From Takakia lepidozioides (taxonomy: Eukaryota > Streptophyta > Takakiopsida > Takakiales > Takakiaceae), in NCBI GenBank assembly GCA_030704615.1, contig CM060731.1:31684001-31744000 (forward strand): 60,000 nt of DNA. Direction: 5' to 3'. Positions 34,445-47,216 of this stretch are shown here, one piece after another. The position numbers were made by a program, and so were the translations under genes. The stretch's first letter is position 1, and every line of letters starts with the position of its first letter. The notes below the pieces were generated by a model. The model saw only the letters and a program-made list of their open reading frames with translations, did not search any database and was not told the DNA's origin.

Positions 34445-37400
34445 TTATTCGTCATCTGCATCACTGCTGACCTGGTGAGCGTCCAAATAGAAATCGCTGC
34501 CATCTCCATCTATCATCTTAGCTCTGTTCCCACCGAAAAATGATTCCAACAAGTGAGCCTGATACAGAACCAGGAAGACTGCAAAGAGGGACTATTCCAG
34601 CCTGAGCCAACATGACAATATTCATGTTGGCTACTACTGCCTCTTGTAGGTAGGGTGGACTACGACCACCCACTGTGACAGGGCTGTGTGTTTTAAGACC
34701 CAGCATGGTAATGCGGAGATATACTGAGATGAGAGGGAAAGGGTGTGCATCAATATTGGGGTCCTTGATTTTAAAAATGGACAGGCAGGAAGAGTTTATG
34801 CCATAGCAGCCATCACACTAACATTGTTCAGAGAACATACCGCTCGAGTATGAATTTTCCTTCCTTGTACTTCTGGCGCTCCTCATAAGCAGATTCCTGC
34901 AAGTCCCAAACAATCATGTCCACACAGTCGGGGCAGTTTCCAGCAAGTTGCTGGAAGTCAACCCAGAATACAGCACAAGGCAGTGGGAAAATCATCCTTC
35001 ACCAGAAGAAAAATTCTACTTTCTCCTTGGTCAAAGAGACATCACATGTCCACACTGACTGGTTCATCTTTTCCATCACTCATTCTAAAATTGGTTACTA
35101 CCTCAACAGGAAAAAAATGAGGTGGAGCAGATGTTAACTCTAATGTCCACATCTTTGCTAATGAGTAGGAAGATACAAAAAATAGTTTTTTCATTCTGGC
35201 AGCTGTTTTGGGGCTGGTGCACAACCTCTCTTCCTCTATTTGTTACTCTTTGCAATTGCCACCATTCCAAAAAAAGACTACCAGTAGACTCACAGCTACA
35301 GTCCAATAACATATGACCTGACCACCTTGACCTAACATGAGAGACCTGGCAGCCAATACTCCAACCTTGACCTCCCAAGCTTGCCTAAAAGCTACTGATT
35401 TCCAAAGGGCGGACTTGTTTGATACTGATAATTGTCATGACTCCTTGGTTGCCAAAGACAGCCCTGAAGACCTCATACTACAAACAGGGGGATGACTCTT
35501 CTACAAAAGGTTCACTGGAGGAGGAGACCAAGATATGATTGACCTCCACTCGTGTCACTTTTACAGCATTTCACAGGTTCAGCTTGATAAGGACAAAAGG
35601 ATTGAACACTGAGATAACAGCCAAGAGTGTGTAACAAGGTGCAGCAGAAATACATATTTCCAGCCAACAATCTGCTGGCAACAGTTGCAGTAGATGTCAG
35701 CTACCGTATGTCTGCCTGTGGTCATCATCCGATCCTCTTGAGGACCTAATGACACATTCACCCTACCAACCACCAAAACACCCGACTGTCACTCCAATCC
35801 TTACATTGTCATTCCTTGTACGATGTCTTAGCATTGTGCAAGAGATCACACCAAAAGCTCCATATACTTTCACATTCATAAGGCAGATTCATTATCCATT
35901 ATTTGCAATCTTTCGCAAGAAAAGATATGCTCTCTTAAAGCTCACAGCGAACTAGCAATCCACTTCTCCATGTTTAATGGCTGTGTCCATAGGCCAGACC
36001 ACTGATATTAGAACCGATAACCAAGGACGTCTTGAAACCCAACACCTCAATATTTCAATGGCTACGCTGGCGATTGGAGTTTGCTTGAAAACTAAAAAGC
36101 ATCAGCTACCAGATTCAACTTTCTGAGAAAATGAGAACAAGGTGAGGAACAATAGCAGCAATTATCTCACTGCATGAGTTACAACATAGAGAATGTTACT
36201 TCAGTGCAGAATAGAGTATATGATAGATACACCACATATGTGTTAAAGGGTCCATTGCTAGCAAGAGACGATAGCCAAAATGATGCATGGTAAGAGAGCA
36301 CTTACACAGAGTTGAAAAGATAAGCCTTCCCGTGGCGGCAGTGGAAAGCCTGAACAGAGAGAACAAGGGAAGAGATCACACGGCTTCATCAGGCACTATC
36401 GAACGCCAAATGACAAGGGAAAACCATGAACTTTCATCCCTCAACCCAATTGCAAATCCTATTTTACATTCCTGTCTAAGAACTTCCATGCAAGCGCCTC
36501 ATTAGGGCATGCTGAAGCTCTTTTAGACCTAATTTCACCCATTCTTATTCACTGCCTCATCAATAAAAGGAAATAGAGAATGTACTCATAAGACGTTGTT
36601 TACCTTAGCGTAGACAAAAAGAAAGAGAATCACTGGCCATTTACATTGCTTATTGGTACATATCACCCGGCACAAAGTTCCCGTCATACTAATCCTCCCA
36701 GAACAAGTGATGAGGTTTGGGGGTTTCACAACCTACTATGACAGAACTCTCTCACAAACTTCACAACTGCGCCAAATGGACAAAGTGGAAGCAAACAAAA
36801 CAGACATAGTCTGCATAACTGCATATAACTGCACATCAGCCAGTGCTGAAAGACTGATAACATACGCCACAACTAGACCTCTGCCAACGGCGAAGAATGC
36901 TGGTCAAAAAGAGACAGAGTTTTCTAGTAAGAGAAGAAACAAGCTATGCCAATGCTGCACCCTGTTTGCAACCAGAAAAAAGTTAACTAAGGGCCCTGTC
37001 TGTTACAAGTCCACTGACATGCCGGCACAGCTACACATGTCTAGCTGCACAACTGGAAGCAATGGGGTGAGCTATTCACAACCCAAAGACCCAGGGAAGA
37101 TTCCATAAAGAGATCTCATAGCATACAGCAATGATTGAAGTGCTATACAAAGACACCTCCACAGATTAAAATGTCCAAACCCTAGTACACTGGTCAGCTC
37201 CAAGAGCCAAGGCAGAAACAGACTGGAATCACACTCAACCTGTTCTGTGCCTACCTCTCCCATGTAAAATGCCATGTTTCGCTGGCCGGGATGCACATTT
37301 CGGCATTAGGGGTTTTGACTAATAAGGAAAGGTTTAGTATGATCAAAATTCTGTGCTGACCATAGAAAAAGTGGTGCAGTATCGTTGTTCTGACAAGAGA

Positions 37401-37677
37401 GGGGTGTATCATTCCTGAATTTCATGCTGCAGAATCAGCATGGCACAGCCATCACCGGTAAACTGCTGAGCTCCAACTTTGGGATTGTCAGAGGGTTGAC
37501 TAATCATAGCCCAACCATATGTCAGGCATCAATATCATTGGGGAGGACATACCAAAGACCAAAAGAAGGGGGAGGTATTACCTTAGAGAGAAGCTCATCA
37601 CAATTGGCCAAGTGGCTGCGGCAGAAGCGACAGCTGTAAATGCGCCCGTCTAGCTGGATCAAATACAATCTTCCCAT
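34445..37677 (-). CDS. Yippee-like zinc-binding protein, five exons
   Basis: Yippee proteins are small conserved eukaryotic proteins with a CULT/Yippee zinc fold; in plants their role is poorly defined. Exons on the minus strand are 37582-37677 (ATG at 37677), 36306-36349, 35654-35762, 34841-34896 and 34445-34523 (stop TAA). They sum to 384 nt, 127 residues, with matching phases and GT-AG signals. The protein starts [19 protein letters not shown] and ends [21 protein letters not shown]16, C19, C72 and C75 give the exact C-x2-C-x52-C-x2-C spacing of the family, and [12 protein letters not shown] is the conserved C-terminal motif. The long introns hold no gene, and the plus-strand frames there are shadows. 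Confidence 0.95.
36570..36606 (-). repeat. short fragment of the LINE/SINE 3' tail
   Basis: GAGAATGTACTCATAAGACG and the following bases (TTGTTTACC) are the reverse complement of the tail found at 27035-27063 and 40905. It lies in an intron of the Yippee-like gene. Confidence 0.6.
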
Positions 37678-40600
37678 ACCTTTCCCTCTTTTCTCTCTTT
37701 ACTTCCCGCTGACTCTCTTTCCTTTTCCTCTCTGACTCAAATCTACAATCCTATATTCTCGCCAGAGTGAATGACATGGAAAAGCAGAGCTTTAATTGGC
37801 GTGAAGGAGAAGTGGCATTCCAAAACACCTCGAATCACCTGCCACAAACAAATTACAACCCAGCAGTACAGTCATTACTCCCACACTGGACCAAAACCCC
37901 ATACTAGAGAGTGTTACTATCAATGACCTCCAAGAATGATATAAGAACCACCAGAGTGGCAAAGATGGAAGATACAGAAATGCATACTGACGACTCCAAA
38001 GCAAACAGCATCAAACACTTGCATCTGAATTAGAAACTGCCATGGAATTGGCCACCATGAGAGCCATTTCCTCACATAATCCTTAGAAAGATCATATTAT
38101 AAAAGCCTGCAACTACTATATTACCACCTGCCTCATCAAGAAACAAGAAAGTAAGCGGGCAAGTGTGAACGGAAATGCGGTGCAGAGGCCAAAGAGGACG
38201 GACGCTTCTCACGCCGAAAACTCGGCTGCAACATCAAGACTAGAAACCAATGCTCCATACATAGCAGCCACAAGGAAGTACTGTAATAATGATGGCCTAC
38301 AAATTACAAACCTCAAACACCCCACTCCATTTCACACTCCGAAATCACCCCATGCTTGCAATCCAGTCGCCAGTGACATCTATAATTCCACAAGCTACAG
38401 CCATCCAGGCATACCAGTAATACTTGCAAGATAGTCAATTGATGGTTTACCACCAAACGATCGCCTTCACAACAAGTAAGAATCATGACATCAGATGAGC
38501 CTCCGCAATTGGTGATCTAGATGGCCGAATCTTCTGAAAAACATAACATCTCTGATAGTCCATATGCCAGACAGCATGCATGAGAGAAGCGATTCCTAGG
38601 TCCCCCAGAGTCGGTCCGCCGTCAAACCTTCCAGCCAATCAATTTCCGCTACAATACATTCTTTTCAGAAAAATGAAAAGAAGGTCGGGAAGGAGAAACT
38701 ACGCACATATCAGTGCCGGCCAGTCTGTTGGAATCTGCGTCAACCATGCCATACTCCAAACCGAAAGCCTCCAGTGGCACGCACCCGGACATGATAGCCA
38801 TCCCCTCTCCTACAACAAAAGCCTCCACCAATTGTCTCAACCCCGCACGGATTTCCAAGCAACCTCACACATTTACTGGAAGACGCACCCGCAACAGCCA
38901 GAGCAAATGCAGGGGGACAAACAAACCAACGACGCTAATTCCTTCACCCCCGCTCCCGGAATTTGGCATACAGCAACTAGTCTGATCCGTGGCTGCCAAG
39001 CAACGATGGATCTGCGCACAGATCTCTCGGGGCAGGCCACGCAAAATCATGCGCCAGAGTGAGAGCGAGGGAGACACAGCCTCACGGATAGGTGTAGAGC
39101 GACACTGCCCACACACCCTTCCATCCATGCATGCCCATGCATGTGCTCCTCGTACACCCACACATCCCTCTATTCATCCACCAGGGGGAGTTTTCGAGCC
39201 ACGACCAGATGTCTTGCATCCACCCGGATGAATGTGCGACTCGCATGAGCATAAGGGTGGGTGGGGTAGAAAAGTAGGAGTGATTAGGAAGGTGGGATAA
39301 TCCCATATCCATTGCACGCTAACCTCTTCGCATTATGTATAAGTATAAGCAGCTGCAAGAGCGCGTAAGCTACCGTGGTTGGCCGCCCACGCCGAGGCCA
39401 CGCTGAGTGTAACACGTGGAGCATGACACGCGTCGCCTTGAGCACCCTGACCTAGTCTTGATGATGTCTCTCCCTCCCCCACACGTCACATTTACTGCTC
39501 GCCGTAAGCTCCTGCACACTGCACCTGCTGCGTTGCTGCTTAGATCGTGAGTGTCATTGTCAATGAGGAGATCACGATTCACGAGTCATCGCTCACCACT
39601 TCATTGTCGGTACACAGACGTCGATGAGCTGAGGCAGGAGATTTTTGCTGCAGAGAGTGGGAAAATGTGGAAAACACTATTTTCTTGTGTGCCCCGTTTC
39701 TCCGAAGTACTGCTCCTCAGCGATCAACTAAGCATGCAGTGATGGCTCTTGCAACAGCACCTGAAACTACAAGAGCAGGAATCGATAGTCTACGTCAATG
39801 CAGTTCATGAATTTGAGGCTTCAGCATAAGTAACTTAACTCTCTTTCCAGGATACCAGAGTCCCGGTGTCATCGCATACTCAGGTGGAACATGTACTTGT
39901 GCTAAAGATACACTTTCCAGAGGAAGTGACTCCGGCCAAAGAGACTGCAATGTTAATCTGTTATGTCAGTGATTTTTGTCTGTATATGCCATAGTCTGGT
40001 TGCATGCTGCCCACGGTTAAAATTTTCAGGTCAATAAGATAAGCGCTTGCCTGCAATGGGACGTCGGTTGTCATTGCTTGCTTGTATGTAAAAGTCTATC
40101 AAATACTTCCGCAATGGTGTTGTCCACCTACTTGAGATTCAGCATTCCAGATTAAATTGACCTTGCCGAGTTGGTCAGTCACCCCTCTCTATGCACGTGA
40201 TAGTGGAATAATAAGTAACTATTGTAACCAGAACTTATGAACTGGGATGGCTGAAGGTGTGGGCTAAGAAAGATGGCCTGACCAACAATTCAATATCAAA
40301 AATGATGGGAGACACAGTAGATCCCATAGTCCAAGTTAGGACATAGGTGCTGACTAGAATGCTGACTAGAATGCAACGTTCTACGGAAAAGACCCTCTGA
40401 AAGCTGTGCGCTAGCATGAGAGCTCAGACTGAGGGGAAGACTTGCTGCGCAAGACCTAACTTTTGCAATCCTTTCCTCAGGGCCCCCCAAGTAGGTCTGC
40501 AATAGAACAACCAGCTAGGTATAATTCTTAATGCTTCATGCTTCTAGCCGGAGAAGCTTCACATTTGCTCTGCCTTCTGCAAATATGCTGCAAGATGCAG

Positions 40601-40890
40601 TTTTGAAATCGTGATAACCTTCAATACCCCTGAGAGTCCAGTGCCAACCCCTCAAACACCGCACACGTAGGCTAGACCAAACATCCTTATGCGCATAAAT
40701 TTCCACCTACAGTTAAAATATACATGCAAAATTGCCACAAGATGATGACTTCAAAGGGCGCCCTGTCGTTTGAAGTCCAGACATCTGACTTCCCTGAAAT
40801 TTCTGCAAAAATGACATCCATTGATAACATCAGTAACTATAAGCAGAATCCAGAACAACAGTCCTTTTCTCTAAGGTGACGAGAAATTTG
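37678..40890. other. gene-free stretch upstream of the Yippee-like gene
   Basis: The first few hundred bases must hold the promoter and 5' leader of the minus-strand Yippee-like gene, but no core element is clear. From 38.0 to 40.9 kb I find no domain, no reliable exon chain and no mobile element. Several overlapping frames at 38580-39230 are GC-rich and mutually antisense, so none is supported. Confidence 0.35.
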
Positions 40891-41090
40891 GAGAGAGAGA
40901 GAGAGAATGTACTCATAAGACGTTGTTTGCCGTAGCCTTGTGACACAAAGGGACAGAACCTACCTCTGTCAGGGGCCGCTGTCGGTAGTAAGACTTACAG
41001 AGAAATGAAATGAAATGAAATGAAATGAAATGGTGCTGTATAACGTCCGCGGAAAGCTCATAGAAGAGAGAGAGAGAGAGAGAGAGAGTC
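40891..41090 (-). mobile_element. SINE-like retroposon sharing the LINE 3' tail
   Basis: Read on the minus strand, the body starts near GAGCTTTCCGCGGACGTTAT, has an (ATTTC)n run, then GTAAGTCTTACTACCGACAG and GGTAGGTTCTGTCCCTTT, and ends ATGAGTACATTCTCTCTC. From the GTAAGTCTTACTACC point on it matches the 3' end of the LINE at 26929-27063. It has no coding sequence. CT-rich runs flank both ends. Confidence 0.65.
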
Positions 41091-41212
41091 CAACCTTGAA
41101 AATGCTTGCATTTGATCTCGAACTCAGTCAAGACCAATAGAAGGCATTACCCTTCTTACCACACTACCTGCAGCATTTCCAGAAAGAAGTTACATGTAAA
41201 TATATCAGCTTA

Positions 41213-42584
41213 TTAACATTCACCCTTGTAGCTAGCACCAGCTTGAGGTCGACCCTGCACAAATTTCTGAAGAAAATCAATTCCACCAGTATCGAAAGAG
41301 AGTTGATGTCCTTCTTCAATAGATCCTGAGATTTGAGAGACGCCAACACTCTAAGACGAGGCTTGATTTTCGCCTCGAGGCTCATAGTCAAAAATTGCGG
41401 AAACTTCACAATCTCCTTCGGTGAAGAGCCCATGGTCTCCTTAAGAAATTCGATCTTGTTTCGCATGTTTTTCTCACTCTGATTGAGAATGCCTGGATGC
41501 TTCTTCAGAAGCTGCAAGGCCTCCTCTGCAGAACACTGCAAAGTCTCCATGAGGAAGGCTTTTTTAAGCTCAATGCCCTGTGCACTTTGGAAGACTATGG
41601 TCGGTTGCCTCTTTAGCATCTGGCTAGCATCCAATGAGGAGAAGCCAAGGCCTGTCAACCGAAGCAGACGCTTCTCCAGGGAGCGAGAACCTACGGTGGC
41701 ACACACAGCGAAAGCACCTGCCATCGAAGGTGCCGGCGCCTTAAACCCTGTACTCCTGAGATATTCCACTGTCTTGGAGAGACTTCCATCAACAGACCGT
41801 CCCAACACGTCAGGCTGTCCAGTGATAAGCTTAGTTATACCCTTGGGACTCAAACCCTCACTCCCTAAAAAGTCCACTTTCCGCTTGAGATTGTTGTCAG
41901 TATTGTACCCAAATAGCTGAGGAAACGACACCACCACTCTGCCGATGTGCTCTCTCTGTACGCCACAGCTCTCCAGAAATGCAATCTTATGCAGCATACC
42001 TTGAAGGCTGTGATCAAGGATGTAAGGAAGAACCTTGCCAATCTAACACCAATGTCACTCCACCTTCCGTCAAGATTCAGCTCGACGCTGTGACCGAACA
42101 ATGTAGGGACAGATGTGATCAGCTTAGCCAAGTTCTTCTTCTCAACTCCCGCAGCCTCTAGAAATGCCAGTTTTTGTGTCATATTCCCCACACTGTACCC
42201 TTGGATGCGTGGTAGAACTTATATAGCTTCCTCCCTTACACCAAAACTTCTTACGAGCTCGATCTTAGGCTTGAGGCTCTCGGCCTGATCTGCGGTGGAG
42301 CTAAACAATGCAACTGCCGCCGAGCCCATCAGGCCCGAACCTCCTCTCCCTACACTCCTCGCCATTCTGTCTTTTCCATCTCCATAATCACTCGTGCGGA
42401 CATCAGGACTGCAACCACCCTCTTTCTTCCCGCACATGAAAGCATCAGTCTTCACCCCAGGAGGAATCTGATAGCCCGAAGTGGACAGCTGCCGCGACCA
42501 GGCCGAGAGCCTCCAGCCCTTTCCCGACATAGCGAACTGTAGTCCCTCATTCCTCAACAGAACACACCTGATCAACAGATCCAT
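41213..42584 (-). pseudogene. mTERF-family gene, broken by one stop and two frame changes
   Basis: mTERF proteins are helical-repeat proteins acting on organellar nucleic acids. An intronless frame starts at ATG 42584 with an Arg/Ser-rich organelle-type leader. Helical repeats such as KIAFLESCGVQREHIGRVV, FPQLFGYN, RKVDFLGSEGLS and KIEFLKETMG are clear. There is an in-frame TAA at 42219-42221 between REEAI and VLPRIQGYS, a frame change near 42030 (LARF to ILDHSLQG) and another near 41290, after which the normal-looking end DFLQKFVQGRPQAGASYKG stops at 41213. With three lesions it is probably a pseudogene, although assembly errors could explain some of them. Confidence 0.88.
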
Positions 42585-43700
42585 GGTGAGATCGATCACT
42601 TCCAGTAGGAAAGATGCTTACTCCCCTCACAAATCTTCTCTTCGTCCACAGTCCTACGATCAATCCCTCACCAAGAATGAGTTCCTACCCTAACCCTAAC
42701 CAATACTGATTCAACCATATGAGAAGCTTAACAACTGGACGATGACACCCAAGTTGAGATATACTTACAGCATGGAAGGAATTGGATGTCCCAAGCTGAA
42801 CAAGTTCAATTCATGGAAGTGTGTTGATCTTGCTCATTCCATGCTCCCTTTGATTCTTGCCATGATCCGGACACTTGATGGTGTAAAAATTGATCTTCTT
42901 CCATCAGTGTATATGTACAAAGGTCTGACCACTGTTATGTACGCTTGCGATTGTCAATTGTGAGATACACAGTTTGTCCAATAAAGCCGGGCATGACAGA
43001 AAGCTTATGCCACCCATAGCTCTCTAGATGCGGGCATCAATTTTCTTCAAACCTTTCATGAAACCATGGGCCCTTCTTGAATCATCACAGAAAGTATCTT
43101 GTTTCCCGGACACTGCCAACACAATGTCACAATTTTGTAGCTTACATCACCTGAAACTCACTAGCCATCAGCTGTACGCCACTTCTTTAGCTACTCCAGG
43201 CTTCAGTAACTGGGGTTGGGTGGTTGAACCCCGAACAAATGGATGCTGGTGTTCCATGAGGACTGAGACATAAAACAGTCCTGCGAAGAGTCCATGAGAG
43301 AAATCTATTTTATACCAGTACCACGCAAGCATGGCCAGGGTTGAAGAGCCATAAGGCTCAGACCACACTCTGATGAGTAAATGGTATCTATTGTACACTT
43401 TCATTTGAGTGGGTATTCAAGAATCTGGTAGGTAAACCTGTGTTGTTAAGACTTAAGACGCTTGTTCCCGAGAGCTTGTTACGAATGTGAATGTGTACAG
43501 AGAGGTCGTTAGTACGCTCTATATATTGCATTTTCTTCTCTAATTACTACTTCAGATTGCCGCAAAAAAGAGCTTACTGACTGCCAGGGGTCCCATTGTA
43601 AAATTCTCTAAGAGTTTTCAGGCTTCACTGTATCTGATAAGTTACTCAGGGTTATGGATGAACTGACTAGTCCAAATGTCCTCTCTTTGCGAGCTCAATT
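42585..43700. other. gene-free stretch upstream of the mTERF copy
   Basis: Contains the 5' flank of the mTERF frame. Short frames on both strands have no recognisable domain. Confidence 0.35.
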
Positions 43701-43718
43701 GAATCAAAGAACACGGAG

Positions 43719-44350
43719 TTGGTATTAGAGAACACATCTCGCCCACGCCAAGCCCTGATGGCAAACTGGAAGACGCTAGCTGTGAACAAGAAGAGGTGGA
43801 TTGATTTAGATAATTCTTTTGTCTACATTCGGAGAGCATTCGGAGCTATCTTCACCACAAATACTTCAGGTATGTTATATATTTCTTTCTTTGTAATGTA
43901 ATAAGCTTAGTGTATTGTTGTGACTAGTTTCTCGCATAAACACCATCGTGATCACTGTCCCCACACCACGTCGGCATGAACGCAAGAATGCATGACATTC
44001 TGAAAGTGAAAATTCCTGCTGAAGTATGGAATGTGCAAATGATTCGGAAACGAGAAAGCAAATTCTTATCATGCTAATGTCATGACCATAACTGATTTGT
44101 TGTGGAGCAGGATCAACTTCCGAGCACAAGTGAGGCAGCAACTTCACGAGTGCCTGAGAACCTTCACGAGAATCCGGAGTATCCTAAAACGGATGTGAAT
44201 GCGAGAAGAAGATCTACAGGATCATTTTCACCATTTCTGAGCACTTTGTACCCTGCAGACAAAAGATTAGCTGATCTTCACACCATTCTCAACAGTCTGT
44301 TCGAAGGGAATGAGGATTCTTCAATGATTATGTCGAAAAACTCGATGTAA
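43719..44350 (+). CDS. unrecognised two-exon candidate
   Basis: I do not recognise this. A frame reading MANWKTLAVNKKRWIDLDNS then FVYIRRAFGAIFTTNTS runs to a good donor (TTCAG|GTATGT after 43869). A good acceptor (GGAGCAG at 44110) opens a frame rich in Ser, Pro and Glu ending LHTILNSLFEGNEDSSM at 44350. The phases do not agree: spliced at these sites, the reading stops after about seven codons (near 44133). It may be the tail of a longer gene, or chance. Confidence 0.2.
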
Positions 44351-45525
44351 CTTACTGAAGCTTCGACAGAGAGACTTGAATGTACAGCTGCCCCTAACCA
44401 TTGAGACAAAATGGAACCTCTAGAAATCGAGGACTGTGTCTAGCACAATGCCAACGTTCGTTATAAGTTTACGATTCTACGAACTCATAGAATAGCGTAG
44501 GTTAAACTTTAGACCACTGGAGAAACAGGATAAAATAGGCTGAAAATTGTATTCAACTAGACAGGTTTTGTAATGTTGGACATCCCTCCAAACTTAAATG
44601 CTTGTGAGCATTTTCACAACATTTGCGCACCCACTTCCGTTATGTAGTACTTTTCTGTACACTGTAGTGTGCATATATAGTGGGTATAATTCATGTTATG
44701 GACTAATACATTCCATCAGATAAACTCTAATTGCATTTGAAACAAAATCTCCGATACACTGGCATTGTTGGCAAAGAATTATACTATGCAGCACGTCAGA
44801 AATCAAGAAACATGTCCTTTTCAGCATCAGTACATGAGGACAACATATAAATCAAGCTGCGACACTGTACAGCGAAATTGTTTCAACTTCACAGATTATC
44901 AGTGAAGGTCATGCACTCTCCTACCAACTTAGCATGGTGGCGACGCAACATGTCCTAAGGTATATATTGCAGCCTTAGCATTCTACACTCCGATAATGGT
45001 AATGCAACCGAGCTCAAAGAAATTCTACACATACGCTTAACACAGCAAGAAGCTGGCACATTAAAAACTGCTCAAAATTTGTGTCTAGCTACTTTCTAAG
45101 AAGATTTGAAACTAGAGACAATTTCGTGGGTGGATACAAACTGCAGACACATTTCAGCTCTCAAGATTTCTGTTAATTGTACTTAACCACAGCAACACTA
45201 GCATGGTTCACTCGAATGAACAATAAGAGTACCTAATCTAACAATCCGACAGCCGTATGTTCATTTCTATTGCCAACAACAAAACTGTGTACCTCGAGGA
45301 TTACCTTTAGAGAGACGCTCCAGATCATGAGGATTCCATAGCCATTGGCAATCTTCAACCCCTGCAACGGTATACATTGCAATATGAGTGCATGTACATG
45401 GGACAACTTCACTTGAGTTTCTACAGACGTAATCTGAAATAAATTTCTTACCAAGGAGTTGGGCAGGCGAGGATAACTCTCTCTAAGTCTTACTAAGTAT
45501 GCCGATAACTCTCTGACTTATGAAG
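44351..45525. other. gene-free stretch
   Basis: No gene or element is seen. A possible exon on the minus strand at about 45300-45365, bounded by AG and GT, has no recognisable product. Confidence 0.3.
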
Positions 45526-45684
45526 TTACGCACAAAGAGCTCCACAAGCCTGCGTGCGGATGAGCGAATCCCACCTCTTGCAGACGGTGCGAAATCTGCA
45601 GAGGTCGGGCACAGGCACAAAAGGCAACACCTGCTCCAGGAGTTCTGACGAGAGCTTGCTCGACACGCTAGCACTCAATTCCAT
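45526..45684 (-). pseudogene. F-box domain fragment
   Basis: ATG 45684 opens 52 codons. LSSELLEQVLPFVPVPDLCR followed by FRTVCKRWDSLI is an F-box, the SKP1-binding module of SCF ubiquitin ligases. It stops after GALCA, where longer F-box proteins continue into a kelch or other substrate domain. No continuation in another frame is convincing, so it is a truncated gene or a lone exon. Confidence 0.65.
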
Positions 45685-46227
45685 CGTCGGTCTCTGTGTC
45701 TATCCGAATGTCAACTTGAGTAGAATCACCACTAGAAGCATTTGTGTCTTTTCCGATTCGACTGCATGTCCGCGACCACTCCGGGAACCACTTGGTAGTA
45801 AACGGGACTATTGGAGAGTCGAAAGAGACAATGTGGGCCCACGGGGGCATTTCAAATGGCGGACAGAAGTGGGGTCAACGACTCCGGAGTCGTAGCAGAA
45901 TTCCGGGCTATTTTACGAATTGCGTAAATACATAAAATTTGAAAAAGCCAAAATTACAAGTGGTTCTAATTATTGCACATGCGACTACAAATTTTCTTTC
46001 CTAATTCGATTAATGTAATAAAGATATTTATTCATTAAAGTGAATATGTAGTCGACTCAACAATTCCATGAACCACTGCGTATTCATTGCACCCATGACT
46101 CGGCAGCACATTTGCTGACGTGGCTTTCACAAAAAGAGGTAAACAAAATGTGGCCTTGGGGGAATAGATATTTTAATACGTGCTGCCTCCACCTGGCAGA
46201 GACAAGGATGCAAGTGCTGCGTCGGAC

Positions 46228-46800
46228 ATGGCGGGACGTGGGAATGGAAATCCTGACACGGCAATGCCTTCGTATACTGTGAGCGCGCGTAGTGGCTTCT
46301 CAGAACGGTGTGACATCGGGGTCTTGGTCATTCATCATTTACAGAATGTGCTGGATGGAGGCACGATGGAGCGCGCATACGGGCATGCCCTTCTGGCATC
46401 AATTCCCAAGTATCCACGCAAGGTGAGACTGCTGAATTGGGTTTTTGCCCGTCTAGTTTTCTGACAGCATGCTCGAAACGTTCATAGTGCCATTGAGTGG
46501 CATCGGAATAATTTGATGTGTAGCTGCTTTTCCATTTCACAAGTTATGCAGAAGTCGTCACAGAAGAAGATCGCAAAGACGTCAAGGCTGAAGAATATGC
46601 CCTTTGGTTGTGAACTACAATCATATCATGCCAAACCCCATTTTGCCCACGCAGGTGAGGGAGACATTCTGCATTTGCGAGTGGAACTTAATTCCTCTAA
46701 ACCCAGCTTGAAGGCAGTTGTGACACCAGAGAAACTGGAAACTACCTCCAAGAAAGTTGAAACTCGCAAGATAGTCATGTATTCGTCTCATTATCTCCAA
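46228..46800 (+). pseudogene. RPL27: ribosomal protein eL27 pseudogene
   Basis: eL27 is a large-subunit ribosomal protein. Exon 1 (46228-46422) has lost its usual start but keeps GTMERAYGHALLASIPKYPR before a GTGAGA donor. The second part (from 46544) reads MQKSSQKKIAKTSRLK and later LKAVVTPEKLETTSKKVE, which match the eL27 middle and C-terminal regions. Between these the VNYNHIMPTRY region is garbled, the exon phases do not fit and the conserved end (KTGKNRWFF) is missing. It cannot encode a normal eL27. Confidence 0.75.
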
Positions 46801-46977
46801 CTGGGATTCCAAGTTATCATCCGACCCTTTACATGTGTGCTGGAATGGAGTATAATTATGGTTTAGGCAGTTATTGCCACCAGACGTTCGCTTCTCCAAT
46901 TTTTACATTTAAGGATGTGTCTGTGTTTATGGCACTCTTTCTCCCAATGAGGCCTGAGTACCCCCCTGTACTTGCAA

Positions 46978-47216
46978 GAATTTGATGTGTAGCTGCTTTT
47001 TCCTTTCATAAATTATGAAGAAGCAGTCACAGAAGAAGATCGCAAAGAGGTCAAGGCTGAAAGCGTTCATTAAGGTTGTGAACTACAATCATATCATGCC
47101 AAACCAGCGGCGGCAGATGGTGTCATGAGACATTCTGCGATTTGCGCATAGGTGGACTTAATTTTGATGTTGACTTGAAGGCAGTTGTGACACCAGTGAA
47201 ACTGGAAACTACAGGT
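46978..47216 (+). pseudogene. duplicated eL27 exon
   Basis: This is a second copy of the segment at about 46505-46745: both begin GAATTTGATGTGTAGCTGCT and end GAAACTGGAAACTAC. The second copy is better preserved at the front (KKQSQKKIAKRSRLKAFIKV, then VNYNHIMP) but has a TGA soon after. The duplication unit is about 475 bp. Confidence 0.75.

Noticed and set aside
36653-37108. Plus-strand frame of 151 codons
   Set aside because: It lies in an intron of the Yippee-like gene on the opposite strand and has no recognisable domain.
38580-39312. Cluster of five overlapping frames on both strands
   Set aside because: They are mutually exclusive with no domain or splice chain; probably GC-rich upstream DNA.
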